The translations under genes were made by a program, and so were the position numbers. 64,000 nt of DNA from an uncultured Rhizobiaceae bacterium. GTDB taxonomy: Bacteria > Pseudomonadota > Alphaproteobacteria > Rhizobiales > Rhizobiaceae. The stretch is from assembly GCA_958296345.1 (NCBI GenBank), contig CATQIJ010000013.1, positions 1 through 64,000 on the forward strand, read 5' to 3'. Under the pieces are notes generated by a model. It did no database searches and was not told where the DNA came from. It saw only the letters and a program-made list of their open reading frames with translations. Below, piece after piece: positions 30,241 to 39,825 of the stretch; within the stretch, counting starts at the first letter, position 1; the number at the start of each line of letters is the position of its first letter.

Positions 30241-31356
30241 TCATTTTTTGCGCTGAGGCTTACCAGAACGAGTCGTTCCTCTGCCTGCATTTTCTTTTGA
30301 TTGCTTTGACCATTTACCGCCAGACTTGCCGCCGCCAGATTTACCACCTTTGCGATCCGCATAACCACCTTTTGATGTTGTAAGACGCGATAACGTATCG
30401 TCACGAACTGTACCATGCTTGTGTTTTTCGCCGTGCTTGCGAGCTTGTTTTTTACCCTGCTCTGCGGCCTTTGTTGCAGTACGCGCAACTTCTGGAGCAA
30501 GATTGATAATTGGGGCATCAAAATCAGCGCCTGATTGTTCAATTAGTTTTTCACCTAACTGATCACGTAACATACGGCTTCTGATTTCACGAACAGATCC
30601 TTTTGGCAGGTCACCAAGCTGAAATGGTCCAAACGAGATGCGAATTAGCCTTGTAACTTCCAATCCCAAATGGCCTAAAATCTTTTTAATTTCGCGGTTT
30701 TTACCTTCACGCAATGCCACGCTTAACCAAGCGTTGGTGCCCTGTTCATGCTCAATCTTTGCTTCGATTGAGCCATATAAAACACCTTCTACAGCGATGC
30801 CTTCTTCCAGTTTATCTAATTCTTCCTGACTTACACGGCCATGCACGCGAACACGGTAACGGCGTAACCAACCCGTGGCTGGCAGTTCCAATACTCTGGA
30901 AAGCCCGCCATCATTTGTCATTAACAACAGGCCTTCAGTATTAATATCAAGACGCCCAACACTCATGAGACGTGGAAGGTCATCAGGAAAAAGCTGAAAA
31001 ATCGTCTTGCGCCCTTCAGGGTCTTGGTTGGTTGTGACCGTACCCGATGGCTTATGAAAAAGCCAAAGTCTTGTACGTTCTTTTTGAGAAACTATATTCC
31101 CATCAACTTCAACTTTATCGCGGTCAGATACCGTAAAAGCAGGTGTCGTCAAAAGTTTGTTATTTACTTTAACGCGCCCATCCAAAATCCAAGCCTCTGC
31201 TTGTCTTCGAGAGCATAACCCCGCGCGTGCCATACGTTTGGCGATACGCTCTTGTGGTTCTTTTTCTGTAGAAACAGCCCTGCTCGCATCAACAGTTTTT
31301 ACACCGTTTGTTTTTACCGAAGGTTTGTGATCTTTATTAGCTGATTTATTATTCAT
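30241..31356 (-). CDS. rluB: Ribosomal large subunit pseudouridine synthase, RluB type
   Basis: 371 residues. An S4 RNA-binding domain (AKRMARAGLCSRRQAEAWI) is followed by the RsuA/RluB catalytic domain with the Asp in GRLDINTEGLLLMTNDG. RluB makes pseudouridine 2605 in 23S rRNA. An N-terminal extension of about 35 residues and a C-terminal tail of about 100 residues rich in Lys, Gly, Arg and Ser (GKSGGGKSGGKWSK) go beyond the enzymatic core; such basic tails are common in alphaproteobacterial members and probably bind RNA. Substrate site assigned by family only. Confidence 0.88.
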   Translation of the reverse strand: MNNKSANKDHKPSVKTNGVKTVDASRAVSTEKEPQERIAKRMARAGLCSRRQAEAWILDGRVKVNNKLLTTPAFTVSDRDKVEVDGNIVSQKERTRLWLFHKPSGTVTTNQDPEGRKTIFQLFPDDLPRLMSVGRLDINTEGLLLMTNDGGLSRVLELPATGWLRRYRVRVHGRVSQEELDKLEEGIAVEGVLYGSIEAKIEHEQGTNAWLSVALREGKNREIKKILGHLGLEVTRLIRISFGPFQLGDLPKGSVREIRSRMLRDQLGEKLIEQSGADFDAPIINLAPEVARTATKAAEQGKKQARKHGEKHKHGTVRDDTLSRLTTSKGGYADRKGGKSGGGKSGGKWSKQSKENAGRGTTRSGKPQRKK

Positions 31357-31424
31357 ATGTGATATTCAATTCAAAGCTGAAAAACGAAGCGTTACTTGCT
31401 TCTAACTCTTGGTGAGGCAAATCT

Positions 31425-31871
31425 GTGTCAAAAGCAAGTTTTATGGAACATGCACTCAAAGAAGCAAAGCTTACTAGCCAGCGAGGCGAAGTGCCAGTTG
31501 GTGCTGTTTTAACCCATAATGGTGAAATTATAGCCTCAAATGGTAACAGAACATTAGAATTAAAAGACCCTACTGCACACGCAGAAATATTAGTTATTCG
31601 TGAGGCTGCGAGAAAGCTTGATACTGAACGCCTTTATGATTGTGATTTGTATGTAACGCTAGAACCCTGCCCTATGTGTGCAGGTGCAATCTCTTTTGGC
31701 CGTATTAGGCGTCTTTATTTTGGGGCAAGTGATCTTAAGTCTGGAGCTGTTGAGAGCGGCGTACGTTTTTATTCAAATGAAACCTGCCATCACAAGCCAG
31801 AAGTTTATTCAGGTATTCTTGAAAGTGAATGCAGTTTTATTTTAAAAGAGTTTTTTAGCCAGAAACGATAG
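31425..31871 (+). CDS. tadA: tRNA-specific adenosine-34 deaminase
   Basis: 148 residues. Deaminates A34 of tRNA-Arg(ACG) to inosine; usually essential. Zinc site: HAE in DPTAHAEILVIREAA (His ligand and catalytic Glu), and both Cys in EPCPMCAGAI. VPVGAVLTHNGEIIASNGN is the family opening. It starts with GTG at 31425 (ATG at 31440 possible) and is divergent from rluB with a 68-base gap. Confidence 0.95.
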   Translation: MSKASFMEHALKEAKLTSQRGEVPVGAVLTHNGEIIASNGNRTLELKDPTAHAEILVIREAARKLDTERLYDCDLYVTLEPCPMCAGAISFGRIRRLYFGASDLKSGAVESGVRFYSNETCHHKPEVYSGILESECSFILKEFFSQKR

Positions 31872-31902
31872 CTAAAACAAAAATGGCTCCTCACGGAGCC
31901 AT
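31872..31902 (-). terminator. Rho-independent terminator for the lipoprotein gene
   Basis: An 8-bp perfect stem ATGGCTCC / GGAGCCAT with a TCAC loop at 31883-31902. Read on the minus strand it is followed by a T-rich tract (TTTTTGTTTT), so it ends the transcript of the lipoprotein gene and may also shield tadA. Confidence 0.8.
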
Positions 31903-31923
31903 TCGACATTTCCTGTAGATAAT

Positions 31924-32613
31924 TTAGAATGCGCCAGTATCTGAGCCAACAGAGTTAGGGTTTGCGCGGTCTTCAGCCTGTTCTGCCTTCTTACGTGCTT
32001 CCAACTCTTCCTCGCTGATACCAAGATCACCTGTTTCAGCTGTTGCTGCTGGTGAGCGATACTCAACTGGTGGTTCAGTAAGATACTTACGTTTTACACC
32101 TGTAGAGTATGCAATTTGATTTTTAATCTTATTAGCTTTCTGACTTTCAGAAATACCGTTAGCATCATTGCTAATATCTTTGAGCCATTGCTCTTCCGCA
32201 GCATGAATGTTTGTCCTTGCGGATTTTTTATCAATAGACTTTGAAATGCCTTCTTTCTCGCTTTGGAGATATTCTACTGGCAACTCGCCTGACTTATGGT
32301 GACTTGCATCAGGCGCTGCTGAGCGTACTTTTGCAATGCGCTCTTCTGGTGTTTCTGGCCATTGTTCATTACTTAAAGCGACTTGTTCTGCAACAGGGGC
32401 TGGAAGAATATTCTTATTTGCTGGCATCACCAACTCTGGGCGGTGATTATAATCAATGCTCGTCTTTTGAGGCTTCAAAGAAAAAATATTGCTTAGGCCC
32501 TTCATGGTCGCAGCTTCATGCGTTGTGCCAGTGCCATACGTTGTACCACTAGTACAGCCTGCAAGGGCAAGTACCGTTGCTACCAAACCCATTGAAAAAA
32601 CAGTTCTTTTCAT
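31924..32613 (-). CDS. Putative outer-membrane lipoprotein (possibly DUF3035/BamF-like)
   Basis: About 229 residues with a lipoprotein signal: MKRTVFSMGLVATVLALAGC, lipobox LAGC, Cys at about residue 20. The rest is polar and rich in Ala, Glu, Lys and Ser with little predicted fold. Position between ileS and the M16 pair matches the DUF3035 (BamF-like) lipoproteins of other alphaproteobacteria, and the segment PELVMPANKNILPAP resembles the Pro-rich start of that family; the assignment is tentative. Start is the ATG at 32613, preceded by GGTGG. Confidence 0.7.
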   Translation of the reverse strand: MKRTVFSMGLVATVLALAGCTSGTTYGTGTTHEAATMKGLSNIFSLKPQKTSIDYNHRPELVMPANKNILPAPVAEQVALSNEQWPETPEERIAKVRSAAPDASHHKSGELPVEYLQSEKEGISKSIDKKSARTNIHAAEEQWLKDISNDANGISESQKANKIKNQIAYSTGVKRKYLTEPPVEYRSPAATAETGDLGISEEELEARKKAEQAEDRANPNSVGSDTGAF

Positions 32614-32770
32614 GACTTCCACCTGATTTAAGTCGACAATAATACTAGCAAATGCCTAATTCTCGCGAATGTTTGGCTCATAAATAAGGCAACAAGGCGA
32701 CGTATCTGAGGATTTGATACCTCAAATACGCTTATTTTACAAGATTTAGCGCATCACTGTCTGTTGATGG

Positions 32771-35761
32771 TTAACGCCCTTCAATCTCACGCATTGCAGC
32801 TGCATCACGTAGTGAGATATCTGGATAATCAGGATCAGTCCCAACTTCTGGCAATACCCGCCATGAGCGCGCGCATTTTTTACCCTCAGCAAGAGCAGGT
32901 ACAACGCTCACACCTTTAACTTCATCAAGTGTAAAAATCTCACCCTCAAACGCATCAGCCGTTATGGAAATATCACTAGTGATACAGATTTCAGCCATAT
33001 CCTGACCTTCAATTGCTGCCATCAAACTTTCATCAGACACAGAAACTTGCGGAGCAGCTTCCAATGAAGAACCAATGCGCTTTTCACGGCGTTCAATTTC
33101 CAACGCGCCCGTTACAACACGGCGAACCGCTCTGATCTTCTGCCATTTGGCTGCAAGTTCTGGATTAGCCCATTCAGCAGGTACACTCATGAATTGCTCC
33201 ATGTGAATAGATGCATCATCGTTGCCGCGCTCACTCTGGAAGCTTTCTTCCATGGTAAATGTCAAAATTGGTGCAAACCAACGCACGATGTGATCGAATA
33301 ATTGCTTCACAACATAAAGAGAAGCTTTACGTTTCTGGCTTGAAGGCGCATCGCAGTAAAGGCTGTCCTTACGGATATCAAAATAGAAAGCTGAAAGCTC
33401 TATATTCATAAAGTTTGATAGTTGCGCAACAATGCGTTTAAAATCAAAACTGTCGTAACCTTCGCGCACAATGCCATCCAATTCATGCAAACGATTCAGC
33501 ATGAGTTGTTCTAACTCAGGCATTTCTGCGTGAGCAACTTCTTCACCTTCGTAATGCGAAAGCGTACCAAGCATCCAACGAAGCGTATTTCGCATTTTGC
33601 GATAAGCATCGATGTTGGTTTGAAGGATTGTTTTACCCAAGCGCAGATCTTCTGAATAATCAGAGGACGCCACCCAAAGGCGCAGGATATCTGCGCCAGA
33701 TTGTTTGATCACTTCTTGAGGTGTTACGATGTTGCCCTTTGATTTAGACATCTTCGTGCCATCCTCCGCCATGACGAACCCATGAGTCAACACTGCATCA
33801 TAAGGGGCGCAGCCTCTTGTGCCACAAGCTTCTAGCAATGATGAGTGGAACCAACCACGGTGCTGATCTGACCCTTCAAGATATAAATCTGCTGGCCATT
33901 TTAAGTCTTCACGTTCTTCTAGACAAAAAGCGTGTGTTGAACCTGAATCAAACCAAACATCAAGAATATCGCGAACTTGCTCCCAGTCAGATGGGTTTTC
34001 TACAATACCATCAAGAAAGCGCTCTTTAGCGCCATCAGCAAACCAAGCGTCTGCACCTTCACTAATGAACGATTGCTCTATTCTTTGCGATAGTTCATCT
34101 GATTTATCAAAATCTGGCCCTGGAATAACCTGATTGGTTTCAGGGTTGCGGAAGACGCAAATTGGAACACCCCAAGCGCGTTGGCGAGATAACACCCAAT
34201 CCGGGCGCTTTTCAATCATATCACGCAAACGGTTTTGACCAGCGGCTGGTACGAAACGTGTTTCATCAATTGCTGCTAAAGCAGTTTGACGCAATGTGCC
34301 ATGATTTGAACCAGCGTCACCCACCACACCATCTTTATCCATATAAACAAACCACTGTGGGGTGTTACGGAAGATGATCGGCTTTTTCGAACGCCAAGAG
34401 TGTGGGTATTCGTGCCTTACGCGGCCACGGGCGAAGAGATTATTCTGACCAATCAGGGCGGTGATCACCTCTTGGTTTGCCTTACCCTTTTTGCCTTTGT
34501 CATCGATGACACGTGCATCGCCAAAGCCCGGAGCTTCGTCTGTATAAGAACCATCGTCAGCAACCGTAAACGGGATTTCAGATGAAATGCCTTTGGCTTC
34601 AATCTCATTGCGGCGTGCAACCCAGATTTCAAAATCATCACGACCGTGACTAGGAGCCGTATGCACGAAACCTGTACCTGCATCGTCTGTTACGTGGTCG
34701 CCGTCTAGAAGCGGAACATCGAACGCATAAGCTTCGTTGAAGCCGCGCAGTGGGTGCGCGCAGGTTACAGAACCAAGTTCATTGCCAGATACATCACGTA
34801 GTTTCTTAAACTCAAGCTTAGCTTTTGTGAAACATTCTTCTGCAAGCGCATCAGCAAAGATAAGCTTGTCACCAGCTTGAGGGCCAAACTCCAATTCAGC
34901 ACCTGTCACTTCATAAAGACCATAATTGATTTTTGGCGAATAACAGATTGCTCGGTTGCCAGGAATTGTCCAAGGCGTAGTTGTCCAGATAACAACTGAA
35001 GCTCCAAGCAAGTCTATTGGCGGTGCAATTGTATGCTTCGTAATATTATTGTTCTCATTTAGTTTTTCATTATTTACAGGAATAATGACAGGAAACTTCA
35101 CCCAAACCGTATCAGACTCGTACATCTCATATTCGATCTCGGCTTCTGCCAGTGCAGTGCGTTCTACAACCGACCACATAATCGGTTTTGAACCGCGATA
35201 TAGCTGACCTGACTTTGCAAACTTCAAAAGCTCGCCAGCGATTTTTGCTTCTGCTGGAAAGTTCATTGTTTTGTATGGCGTTACGAAATCACCTTCTACG
35301 CCCAAGCGCCTGAACTCTTCTGATTGCACACCGATCCAATGATCAGCAAATTCACGGCACTCTTGGCGGAATTCATTGATAGGCACTTCGTCTTTGTTCT
35401 TGCCCTTAGCTCGGTATTGCTCTTCAATTTTCCATTCAATCGGAAGACCATGACAATCCCAGCCTGGTACATAGTTTGAATCAAAACCGCGCATCTGAAA
35501 TGAGCGCGTGATTGTGTCTTTCAAAATCTTGTTGAGTGCATGGCCGATATGAAGCGTGCCGTTTGCGTATGGTGGGCCATCGTGCAGCACGTATTTTGGA
35601 CGGCCTTTGGATTGCTCGCGAAGCTTTTTATAAAGCTTCATTTCATCCCATTTTGCGATCATCTCTGGCTCTTTTTTCGGCAAGCCAGCACGCATTGGAA
35701 ATTCTGTTTTTGGGAGATTAAGCGTCTGCGAATAATCGCGCTCTGTAGTGTTATCAGTCAT
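32771..35761 (-). CDS. ileS: Isoleucyl-tRNA synthetase
   Basis: 996 residues, class I synthetase charging tRNA-Ile. HIGH motif in [20 protein letters not shown] near residue 60; KMSKS motif in [13 protein letters not shown]; editing (CP1) domain with [17 protein letters not shown] and [15 protein letters not shown], which removes mischarged valine; tRNA-binding C-terminal helices. The length and the absence of a C-terminal zinc finger match the alphaproteobacterial bacterial-type enzyme. The leader between this start and 36065 is unusual (palindromes). lspA, often adjacent, is missing here. Confidence 0.97.
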   Translation of the reverse strand: MTDNTTERDYSQTLNLPKTEFPMRAGLPKKEPEMIAKWDEMKLYKKLREQSKGRPKYVLHDGPPYANGTLHIGHALNKILKDTITRSFQMRGFDSNYVPGWDCHGLPIEWKIEEQYRAKGKNKDEVPINEFRQECREFADHWIGVQSEEFRRLGVEGDFVTPYKTMNFPAEAKIAGELLKFAKSGQLYRGSKPIMWSVVERTALAEAEIEYEMYESDTVWVKFPVIIPVNNEKLNENNNITKHTIAPPIDLLGASVVIWTTTPWTIPGNRAICYSPKINYGLYEVTGAELEFGPQAGDKLIFADALAEECFTKAKLEFKKLRDVSGNELGSVTCAHPLRGFNEAYAFDVPLLDGDHVTDDAGTGFVHTAPSHGRDDFEIWVARRNEIEAKGISSEIPFTVADDGSYTDEAPGFGDARVIDDKGKKGKANQEVITALIGQNNLFARGRVRHEYPHSWRSKKPIIFRNTPQWFVYMDKDGVVGDAGSNHGTLRQTALAAIDETRFVPAAGQNRLRDMIEKRPDWVLSRQRAWGVPICVFRNPETNQVIPGPDFDKSDELSQRIEQSFISEGADAWFADGAKERFLDGIVENPSDWEQVRDILDVWFDSGSTHAFCLEEREDLKWPADLYLEGSDQHRGWFHSSLLEACGTRGCAPYDAVLTHGFVMAEDGTKMSKSKGNIVTPQEVIKQSGADILRLWVASSDYSEDLRLGKTILQTNIDAYRKMRNTLRWMLGTLSHYEGEEVAHAEMPELEQLMLNRLHELDGIVREGYDSFDFKRIVAQLSNFMNIELSAFYFDIRKDSLYCDAPSSQKRKASLYVVKQLFDHIVRWFAPILTFTMEESFQSERGNDDASIHMEQFMSVPAEWANPELAAKWQKIRAVRRVVTGALEIERREKRIGSSLEAAPQVSVSDESLMAAIEGQDMAEICITSDISITADAFEGEIFTLDEVKGVSVVPALAEGKKCARSWRVLPEVGTDPDYPDISLRDAAAMREIEGR

Positions 35762-35779
35762 TTTTAAACTTTTTTGTTG

Positions 35780-35807
35780 GCAAACAAATCATAAGAATTT
35801 GCTTTGC
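35780..35807. repeat. 28-bp palindromic repeat, copy 1
   Basis: Begins GCAAACAAATC and ends TTTGCTTTGC, 28 bases, imperfect palindrome with a short loop. It lies 19 bases upstream of the ileS start codon. Same length and flanks as the copies at 35823, 46307 and 47525. Confidence 0.75.
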
Positions 35808-35822
35808 TATTTTATTTCCATT

Positions 35823-35850
35823 GCAAACAAACCAAAAGGATTTGCTTTAC
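35823..35850. repeat. 28-bp palindromic repeat, copy 2
   Basis: Begins GCAAACAAACC and ends GATTTGCTTTAC, 28 bases, in the same orientation as copy 1 and 15 bases away from it. Confidence 0.72.
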
Positions 35851-35894
35851 ATAGCTCCAGATATTCTGGAGAGAATCTTTATAGTGTGAGATTT

Positions 35895-35979
35895 ACCCTG
35901 TTCGCCAGGCAATGTCATGCCTGTTATCAGCCGAGGGTCAGGCTTCCCCGGAACCTCAGCTAATCAAGCGAAGTCCGGG
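35895..35979. repeat. GC-rich double-hairpin element
   Basis: Two structures in 85 bases, distinctly more GC-rich than the surroundings. The first is an ACCCT / AGGGT outer pair (35895-35899 with 35934-35938) enclosing the perfect hairpin CAGGCA-ATGTCA-TGCCTG (35906-35923). The second is a long hairpin closed by CCCGGA / TCCGGG (35947-35952 with 35974-35979) with further pairing inside. It lies about 130 bases before ileS on the ileS strand. It does not match any riboswitch class I know, and could be a mobile palindromic (RIME/REP-like) element or a structured leader. Confidence 0.55.
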
Positions 35980-36065
35980 TAAATAATTCGGATTATTATT
36001 CGAATATTAAAAAATTGGTTCATGACATCTTTTAAACGGATAAGGACAAAGAAATCAACTAAGAT

Positions 36066-36539
36066 TTATTGACTATCTTCATAAAGCCAAACCATACGAT
36101 CAACGAACCAGACCTTAGGTAATATAGTTGCAATCAATCCTGCAACAACTGCCCAAAACGATAGAACGATTAAGCCATAAATTAAAATGGCAACACCCAT
36201 CACTGAAAGAGCCGTCAATATATTCGCCATATCAAGATTATGTTGAGAAATGGGTTTGTTTTTACGCTCTAAAAATGCACGTTCCCCCATAACCCCTTTT
36301 GAAGCCCAGCTATCAAGGGATTTTGGTTCACTAAACAAACGAGGATTAAGCCATATCCACAAAATGGCAAGCGCAAGAGGCAACAAACACCACCAACCAA
36401 GCCAAACCCTGCTCCAGATTGCCAGAATAATCAAAGGCAAACAGCTAAAGCGTGTATAAACACTCCAAGGATTAGCATGACACTTCCAAGCCGCATCATC
36501 CATGCCCATAAGCTTTTCGGCAGACTTGTAAAGATCCAT
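36066..36539 (-). CDS. DUF6653-like membrane protein
   Basis: 157 residues with about four membrane segments in two pairs (PLIILAIWSRVWLGWWCLLPLALAI; ILTALSVMGVAILIYGLIVLSFWAVVAGLI) separated by a basic cytoplasmic loop (MGERAFLERKNKPISQHN). KCHANPWSVYTRF near the start is the feature I associate with the DUF6653 family. Function unknown. Minus strand, upstream of the ileS leader, within the accessory stretch between ileS and ribF. Confidence 0.65.
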   Translation of the reverse strand: MDLYKSAEKLMGMDDAAWKCHANPWSVYTRFSCLPLIILAIWSRVWLGWWCLLPLALAILWIWLNPRLFSEPKSLDSWASKGVMGERAFLERKNKPISQHNLDMANILTALSVMGVAILIYGLIVLSFWAVVAGLIATILPKVWFVDRMVWLYEDSQ

Positions 36540-36670
36540 GATGCCTGAAACTCCTAATCGGAAATAAGCTTTCTTATTCTATCACGGTTATAGAAAATGC
36601 CTCAACTTGATTATTTCAGCCAAATGCGGTATATTAAACGGCAAATGGCTCGTATAGGGTAAATTTAATT

Positions 36671-37024
36671 ATGAACATTCAAGCAACTGCAGATCAATTC
36701 AGAATAGATACTGCCCGCATAAACGGACTGATTAAGCTTGGCTTTAGTAAAGCAGAAATTCATCAGATCGTTGCGCCACAGCGCACTTTGAGCAGACGAA
36801 AAAACAGGCTTTCGCTTGATGAGTCTGACAAGGTCCAAAGGCTGGAACATATTTTACAATTTGCTACTCAGGTTTTTGGAGAACATACCAAAGCTAATCT
36901 TTGGCTTCGTAGAGCTAATCGTGCTTTAAACGGAACCATCCCCATTGATTTATTGGTTTCGGAAACCGGTGCCAGAACCATTGAGATGCAACTCCATGCA
37001 ATCAGTCATGGTATGTACGCATAG
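36671..37024 (+). CDS. Xre/MbcA/ParS-type antitoxin (DUF2384)
   Basis: 117 residues. The N-terminal half is helix-turn-helix-like (GLIKLGFSKAEIHQIVAPQRTLSRRK) and the C-terminal half has the toxin-binding MbcA/ParS motif (ATQVFGEHTKANLWLRRANRAL then GTIPIDLLVSETGARTIEMQL). Such antitoxins neutralise RES-domain toxins and repress their own promoter. It stands directly before the RES gene with no gap. The stop TAG at 37022-37024 abuts the toxin ATG. Confidence 0.9.
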   Translation: MNIQATADQFRIDTARINGLIKLGFSKAEIHQIVAPQRTLSRRKNRLSLDESDKVQRLEHILQFATQVFGEHTKANLWLRRANRALNGTIPIDLLVSETGARTIEMQLHAISHGMYA

Positions 37025-37459
37025 ATGCGTGTCTGGCGAATATCCAATCATCAAGATTTATCAGGTATCGGGGGGAAATATTCAGACGGACGCTGGAATA
37101 ATCTTGGTACAAAGATTGTCTACTGCTCCGACCATCCCTCAACTTGTATGTTGGAATTACTTGTCAGGTTTGACCCTGACCTTACCCCTAATACATTCAA
37201 GTTATTGGAAATTGAGCTTTCAAAAGACAGTGTATTTGAAGATGTAAAGCTGCCAAAGGGATGGGAAAAAAAGCCAGAGGTTACGCGCAAAATCTGGGAG
37301 AGGTTTTGCAAAATAAATACAGCACCAGTCTTAAAAGTGCCATCAATTGTGATGCCTCAAGCAAGTCATTATTTATTAAACCCGCATCATTCTGACCATG
37401 GCAAACATGAGGTTGCGCAGATTTATGATAATTTTTTGGATGAGCGGTTTTATGTTTGA
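37025..37459 (+). CDS. RES domain toxin
   Basis: 144 residues. RES-domain motifs: MRVWRISNHQDLSGIGGKYSDGRW (Arg and the GRW motif), GTKIVYCSDHPSTCMLELLV (Tyr, Ser/Glu) and PSIVMPQASHYLLNPHHSD near the end. Characterised RES toxins (MbcT, ParT, Res) attack NAD+ or ADP-ribosylate targets, halting growth. The gene directly follows its antitoxin, so this is a type II toxin-antitoxin pair inserted between ribF and ileS. Key residues look intact, so it is probably active when free. Confidence 0.9.
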   Translation: MRVWRISNHQDLSGIGGKYSDGRWNNLGTKIVYCSDHPSTCMLELLVRFDPDLTPNTFKLLEIELSKDSVFEDVKLPKGWEKKPEVTRKIWERFCKINTAPVLKVPSIVMPQASHYLLNPHHSDHGKHEVAQIYDNFLDERFYV

Positions 37460-37784
37460 GCGTGGATTCATTAAGAGAGTAAATTACTAGGGTAATTTGA
37501 CAATTCTCAATGACTACTGCTGATCCTTAGTTACCATTATGATTTATACGGCTAACGGCAGCTAATGAGATAAAGTGTCTATATTGAAAATGAACTTGTT
37601 CAGCTTGCGACACTATACATAGAGGTAAATTTTTCCAAAATTGGAATTAACATGACCCTCAGCCTGGAAACTTGCTGTGTGATAACATAGATCGCAATTT
37701 CAAAATGATTTATTGAAGGTAGGTGACTAAAAATAAAACTTGCACTATTGTTTTGAAGAGATTTCGAAATTGAAAGTTACTGCA

Positions 37785-38567
37785 ATGAAAAAATGCAATG
37801 CATGTAGTAATGAAATCCCAGTAGATGCAAAAAAGTGCGCAGAATGTGGAGCGTATCAAAATTGGATTCGCTATGTAAATTCACTCAACGTTTTGATTGG
37901 TGTCGCGGCATCCATTATAGCATTACTAATCGCAGTTAATTCTAATTTTCTACCTATATTTCAGGGGAAAGCTGCGTCGCTAAAATTCTCGGAAATTGAC
38001 GTTTTTGATATCGACGAATTTGATTCAAACAAGAGTTTTCAGATATCAAAATTAAGCAGTGTGCTTAAGGTTGTAAATTTGGGAAATACTGACGCAATTA
38101 TAGACGGCATTATAGTTGAAAATACGGCGGTTGCCTCTCAATTGTATTTTGCAGAAGGGTGCGGCGAGTCGAAATCAATACAAGGCAATATAATTAGTTC
38201 TAAAAGCGGACTGAAGTCGATTAATTTTACAATGCGATACTCCATTGGCTTTATTGAGCAATTAATCGATCCAATTATCGGAATAGATGTTCAGCATATT
38301 GATTTGGGATATGCGGCAACACAAGCAAAGCAAAACATTAGAGAGACCGCAAATGTATATGTACTTTGGTCTGATCCGAACGGCCAGTTTTTATCAATTG
38401 TAAGACAAAAAAGCATTAAACGATCAGTTCAATATAAGCAGTCCGATGGCGAAATGTGGACTGGCGGAGCGGACGCCACGTATTGCTTTACCGCAGACCT
38501 CAGGCAAAGACTGGGCTTAGGGAAAAGCTTCAAAACGGGATCAACCATCAAAATTAGCCCCAGATAG
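37785..38567 (+). CDS. Zinc-ribbon, single-membrane-segment protein of unknown function
   Basis: 260 residues: an N-terminal zinc ribbon (CNACSNEIPVDAKKCAECG, four Cys as CxxC...CxxC), one membrane segment (LIGVAASIIALLIAV near residue 40) and a C-terminal domain of about 200 residues with predicted beta strands, probably outside the membrane. I do not recognise the C-terminal domain. Start taken at the ATG at 37785, since the upstream in-frame TTG adds only an unlikely extension. It lies in the accessory region with the toxin-antitoxin pair and has high AT content. Confidence 0.65.
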   Translation: MKKCNACSNEIPVDAKKCAECGAYQNWIRYVNSLNVLIGVAASIIALLIAVNSNFLPIFQGKAASLKFSEIDVFDIDEFDSNKSFQISKLSSVLKVVNLGNTDAIIDGIIVENTAVASQLYFAEGCGESKSIQGNIISSKSGLKSINFTMRYSIGFIEQLIDPIIGIDVQHIDLGYAATQAKQNIRETANVYVLWSDPNGQFLSIVRQKSIKRSVQYKQSDGEMWTGGADATYCFTADLRQRLGLGKSFKTGSTIKISPR

Positions 38568-38829
38568 ACATTGGATTGCCAGTTCGTAAAATTATTGTTG
38601 CCTTCAGAATTGGTCTATTATGCTTCACCACCAAGCATAGAACTGTTTATTTGTGCGACGTTTGAAGTTTGAATGATAAGGGGCTCAAAGAAGACCTTGG
38701 CGTGTTTTCAGAACTCGGTAGCTTCTGGCCAACACCTGCCGTTTAATGGAATTGAAGAATGGCCATTAAATAAGTGGGTTAGTTTATATAGGCAAATACT
38801 GTTTTTTTGAAAAAGCAGTCGCTTCATGA

Positions 38830-39804
38830 TTAAACCACAATAGCCCAAAGCCCCTGCACTGGGCCTAGCGCTGATAACATCGCTCTTGCATCCATGCTGT
38901 CTTTATCCATTTGCTCAACGAGCGCTTCAACGCTATCAAATTTTTCTTCGCCGCGTATCCAGCCGTATAGGTAGATCGTTAGCTCTTGGTCGTAGAGATC
39001 ACCTTCAAAATCGAAGATGAATGTTTCCAGCAAAGCTTCGCCATTATCAAAGGTTGGGCGACGGCCGTAGCTTGCGACACCGTCATGGATTGCACCGTCT
39101 GCTAGTTTTGCGCGCACTGCGTAGATGCCGTGTTTTAGTGTGCTTTCGGCTGGCATGTTTAAATTGGCGGTTGGATAATTGAGTGTGCGGCCAATTTGTT
39201 TGCCTTTTTGGACAATGCCAGAATGTCTGAATGCAAATCCGAGCAGGCCATTAGCTTCTACAATTTCTCCGCTTGCAAGACATTCTCGGATGCGACTTGA
39301 AGAAACCACACCGCCGCCTTCATCGTGGAAGGCTTGCACAATGGTTGTTGCAAAGCCTAAACGCTCGCCGTTGGCGGCTAAAAATTGCGGACTGCCTTCG
39401 CGATTTTTACCGAAGTGAAAATCGTAGCCTGTCACCACATGCGATGCGCCTAGCGTTTCTTTAAGAGTCTTTTCGACAAAATCAATTGCATTGGTGCTAG
39501 CAAAATCTTTATCAAATTTATGTTCGACAACACAGTTAAAACCCAAATGCTCTATCAACTCCGCCTTGCAAGGGGCTGGTGTCAAACGCGAAACGGGTTT
39601 ATCTGGCGCAAAGACTGTGCGTGGATGCGGCTCGAATGTCAAAACCGTTGCGGGAACGCCTGCAAGTTCAGCCAGCTTTACAGCTGTTTGCAATACAGAC
39701 TGATGCCCACGATGGACACCGTCAAAATTGCCGATCGCAATAACGCCGCCTTTGAGGCTTTGCGGAAAATCTGTTGGATTATTAATGCGCGTAAAACTCA
39801 TCAC
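38830..39804 (-). CDS. ribF: Bifunctional riboflavin kinase/FMN adenylyltransferase
   Basis: 324 residues. Converts riboflavin to FMN and FMN to FAD. N-terminal nucleotidyltransferase: VIAIGNFDGVHRGHQSVL (HxGH-like), LTFEPHPRTVF, VTGYDFHFGKNREG and SSSRIRECL. C-terminal riboflavin kinase: GRTLNYPTANLNMP, HGIYAVRAK, GVASYGRRPTFDNG and LLETFIFDFEGDLYDQ. Just downstream of the HAD gene on the same strand, as in many Rhizobiales, where ribF is followed by ileS; here about 3 kb of extra DNA intervenes. Confidence 0.96.
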   Translation of the reverse strand: MMSFTRINNPTDFPQSLKGGVIAIGNFDGVHRGHQSVLQTAVKLAELAGVPATVLTFEPHPRTVFAPDKPVSRLTPAPCKAELIEHLGFNCVVEHKFDKDFASTNAIDFVEKTLKETLGASHVVTGYDFHFGKNREGSPQFLAANGERLGFATTIVQAFHDEGGGVVSSSRIRECLASGEIVEANGLLGFAFRHSGIVQKGKQIGRTLNYPTANLNMPAESTLKHGIYAVRAKLADGAIHDGVASYGRRPTFDNGEALLETFIFDFEGDLYDQELTIYLYGWIRGEEKFDSVEALVEQMDKDSMDARAMLSALGPVQGLWAIVV

Positions 39805-39825
39805 GAATAAATGCCGTAAAGCTTG

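Larger units (their letters stand above)
35762..36065. other. Gene-free ileS leader region, rich in palindromes
   Basis: A 304-base stretch with no credible gene. From ileS outward it holds two copies of a 28-bp palindromic repeat, a small hairpin at 35855-35871 (CTCCAG / CTGGAG) and a GC-rich double hairpin at 35895-35979, followed by AT-rich sequence up to the DUF6653 gene. All flanking genes here read on the minus strand, so these structures lie in the ileS 5' region. Confidence 0.7.

Noticed and set aside
35895-35979. Known riboswitch or T-box in the ileS leader
   Set aside because: The hairpins do not show the conserved cores of the classes I can recall (cobalamin, TPP, SAM types, glycine, ZTP, guanidine, fluoride), and T-boxes are not expected in this group.
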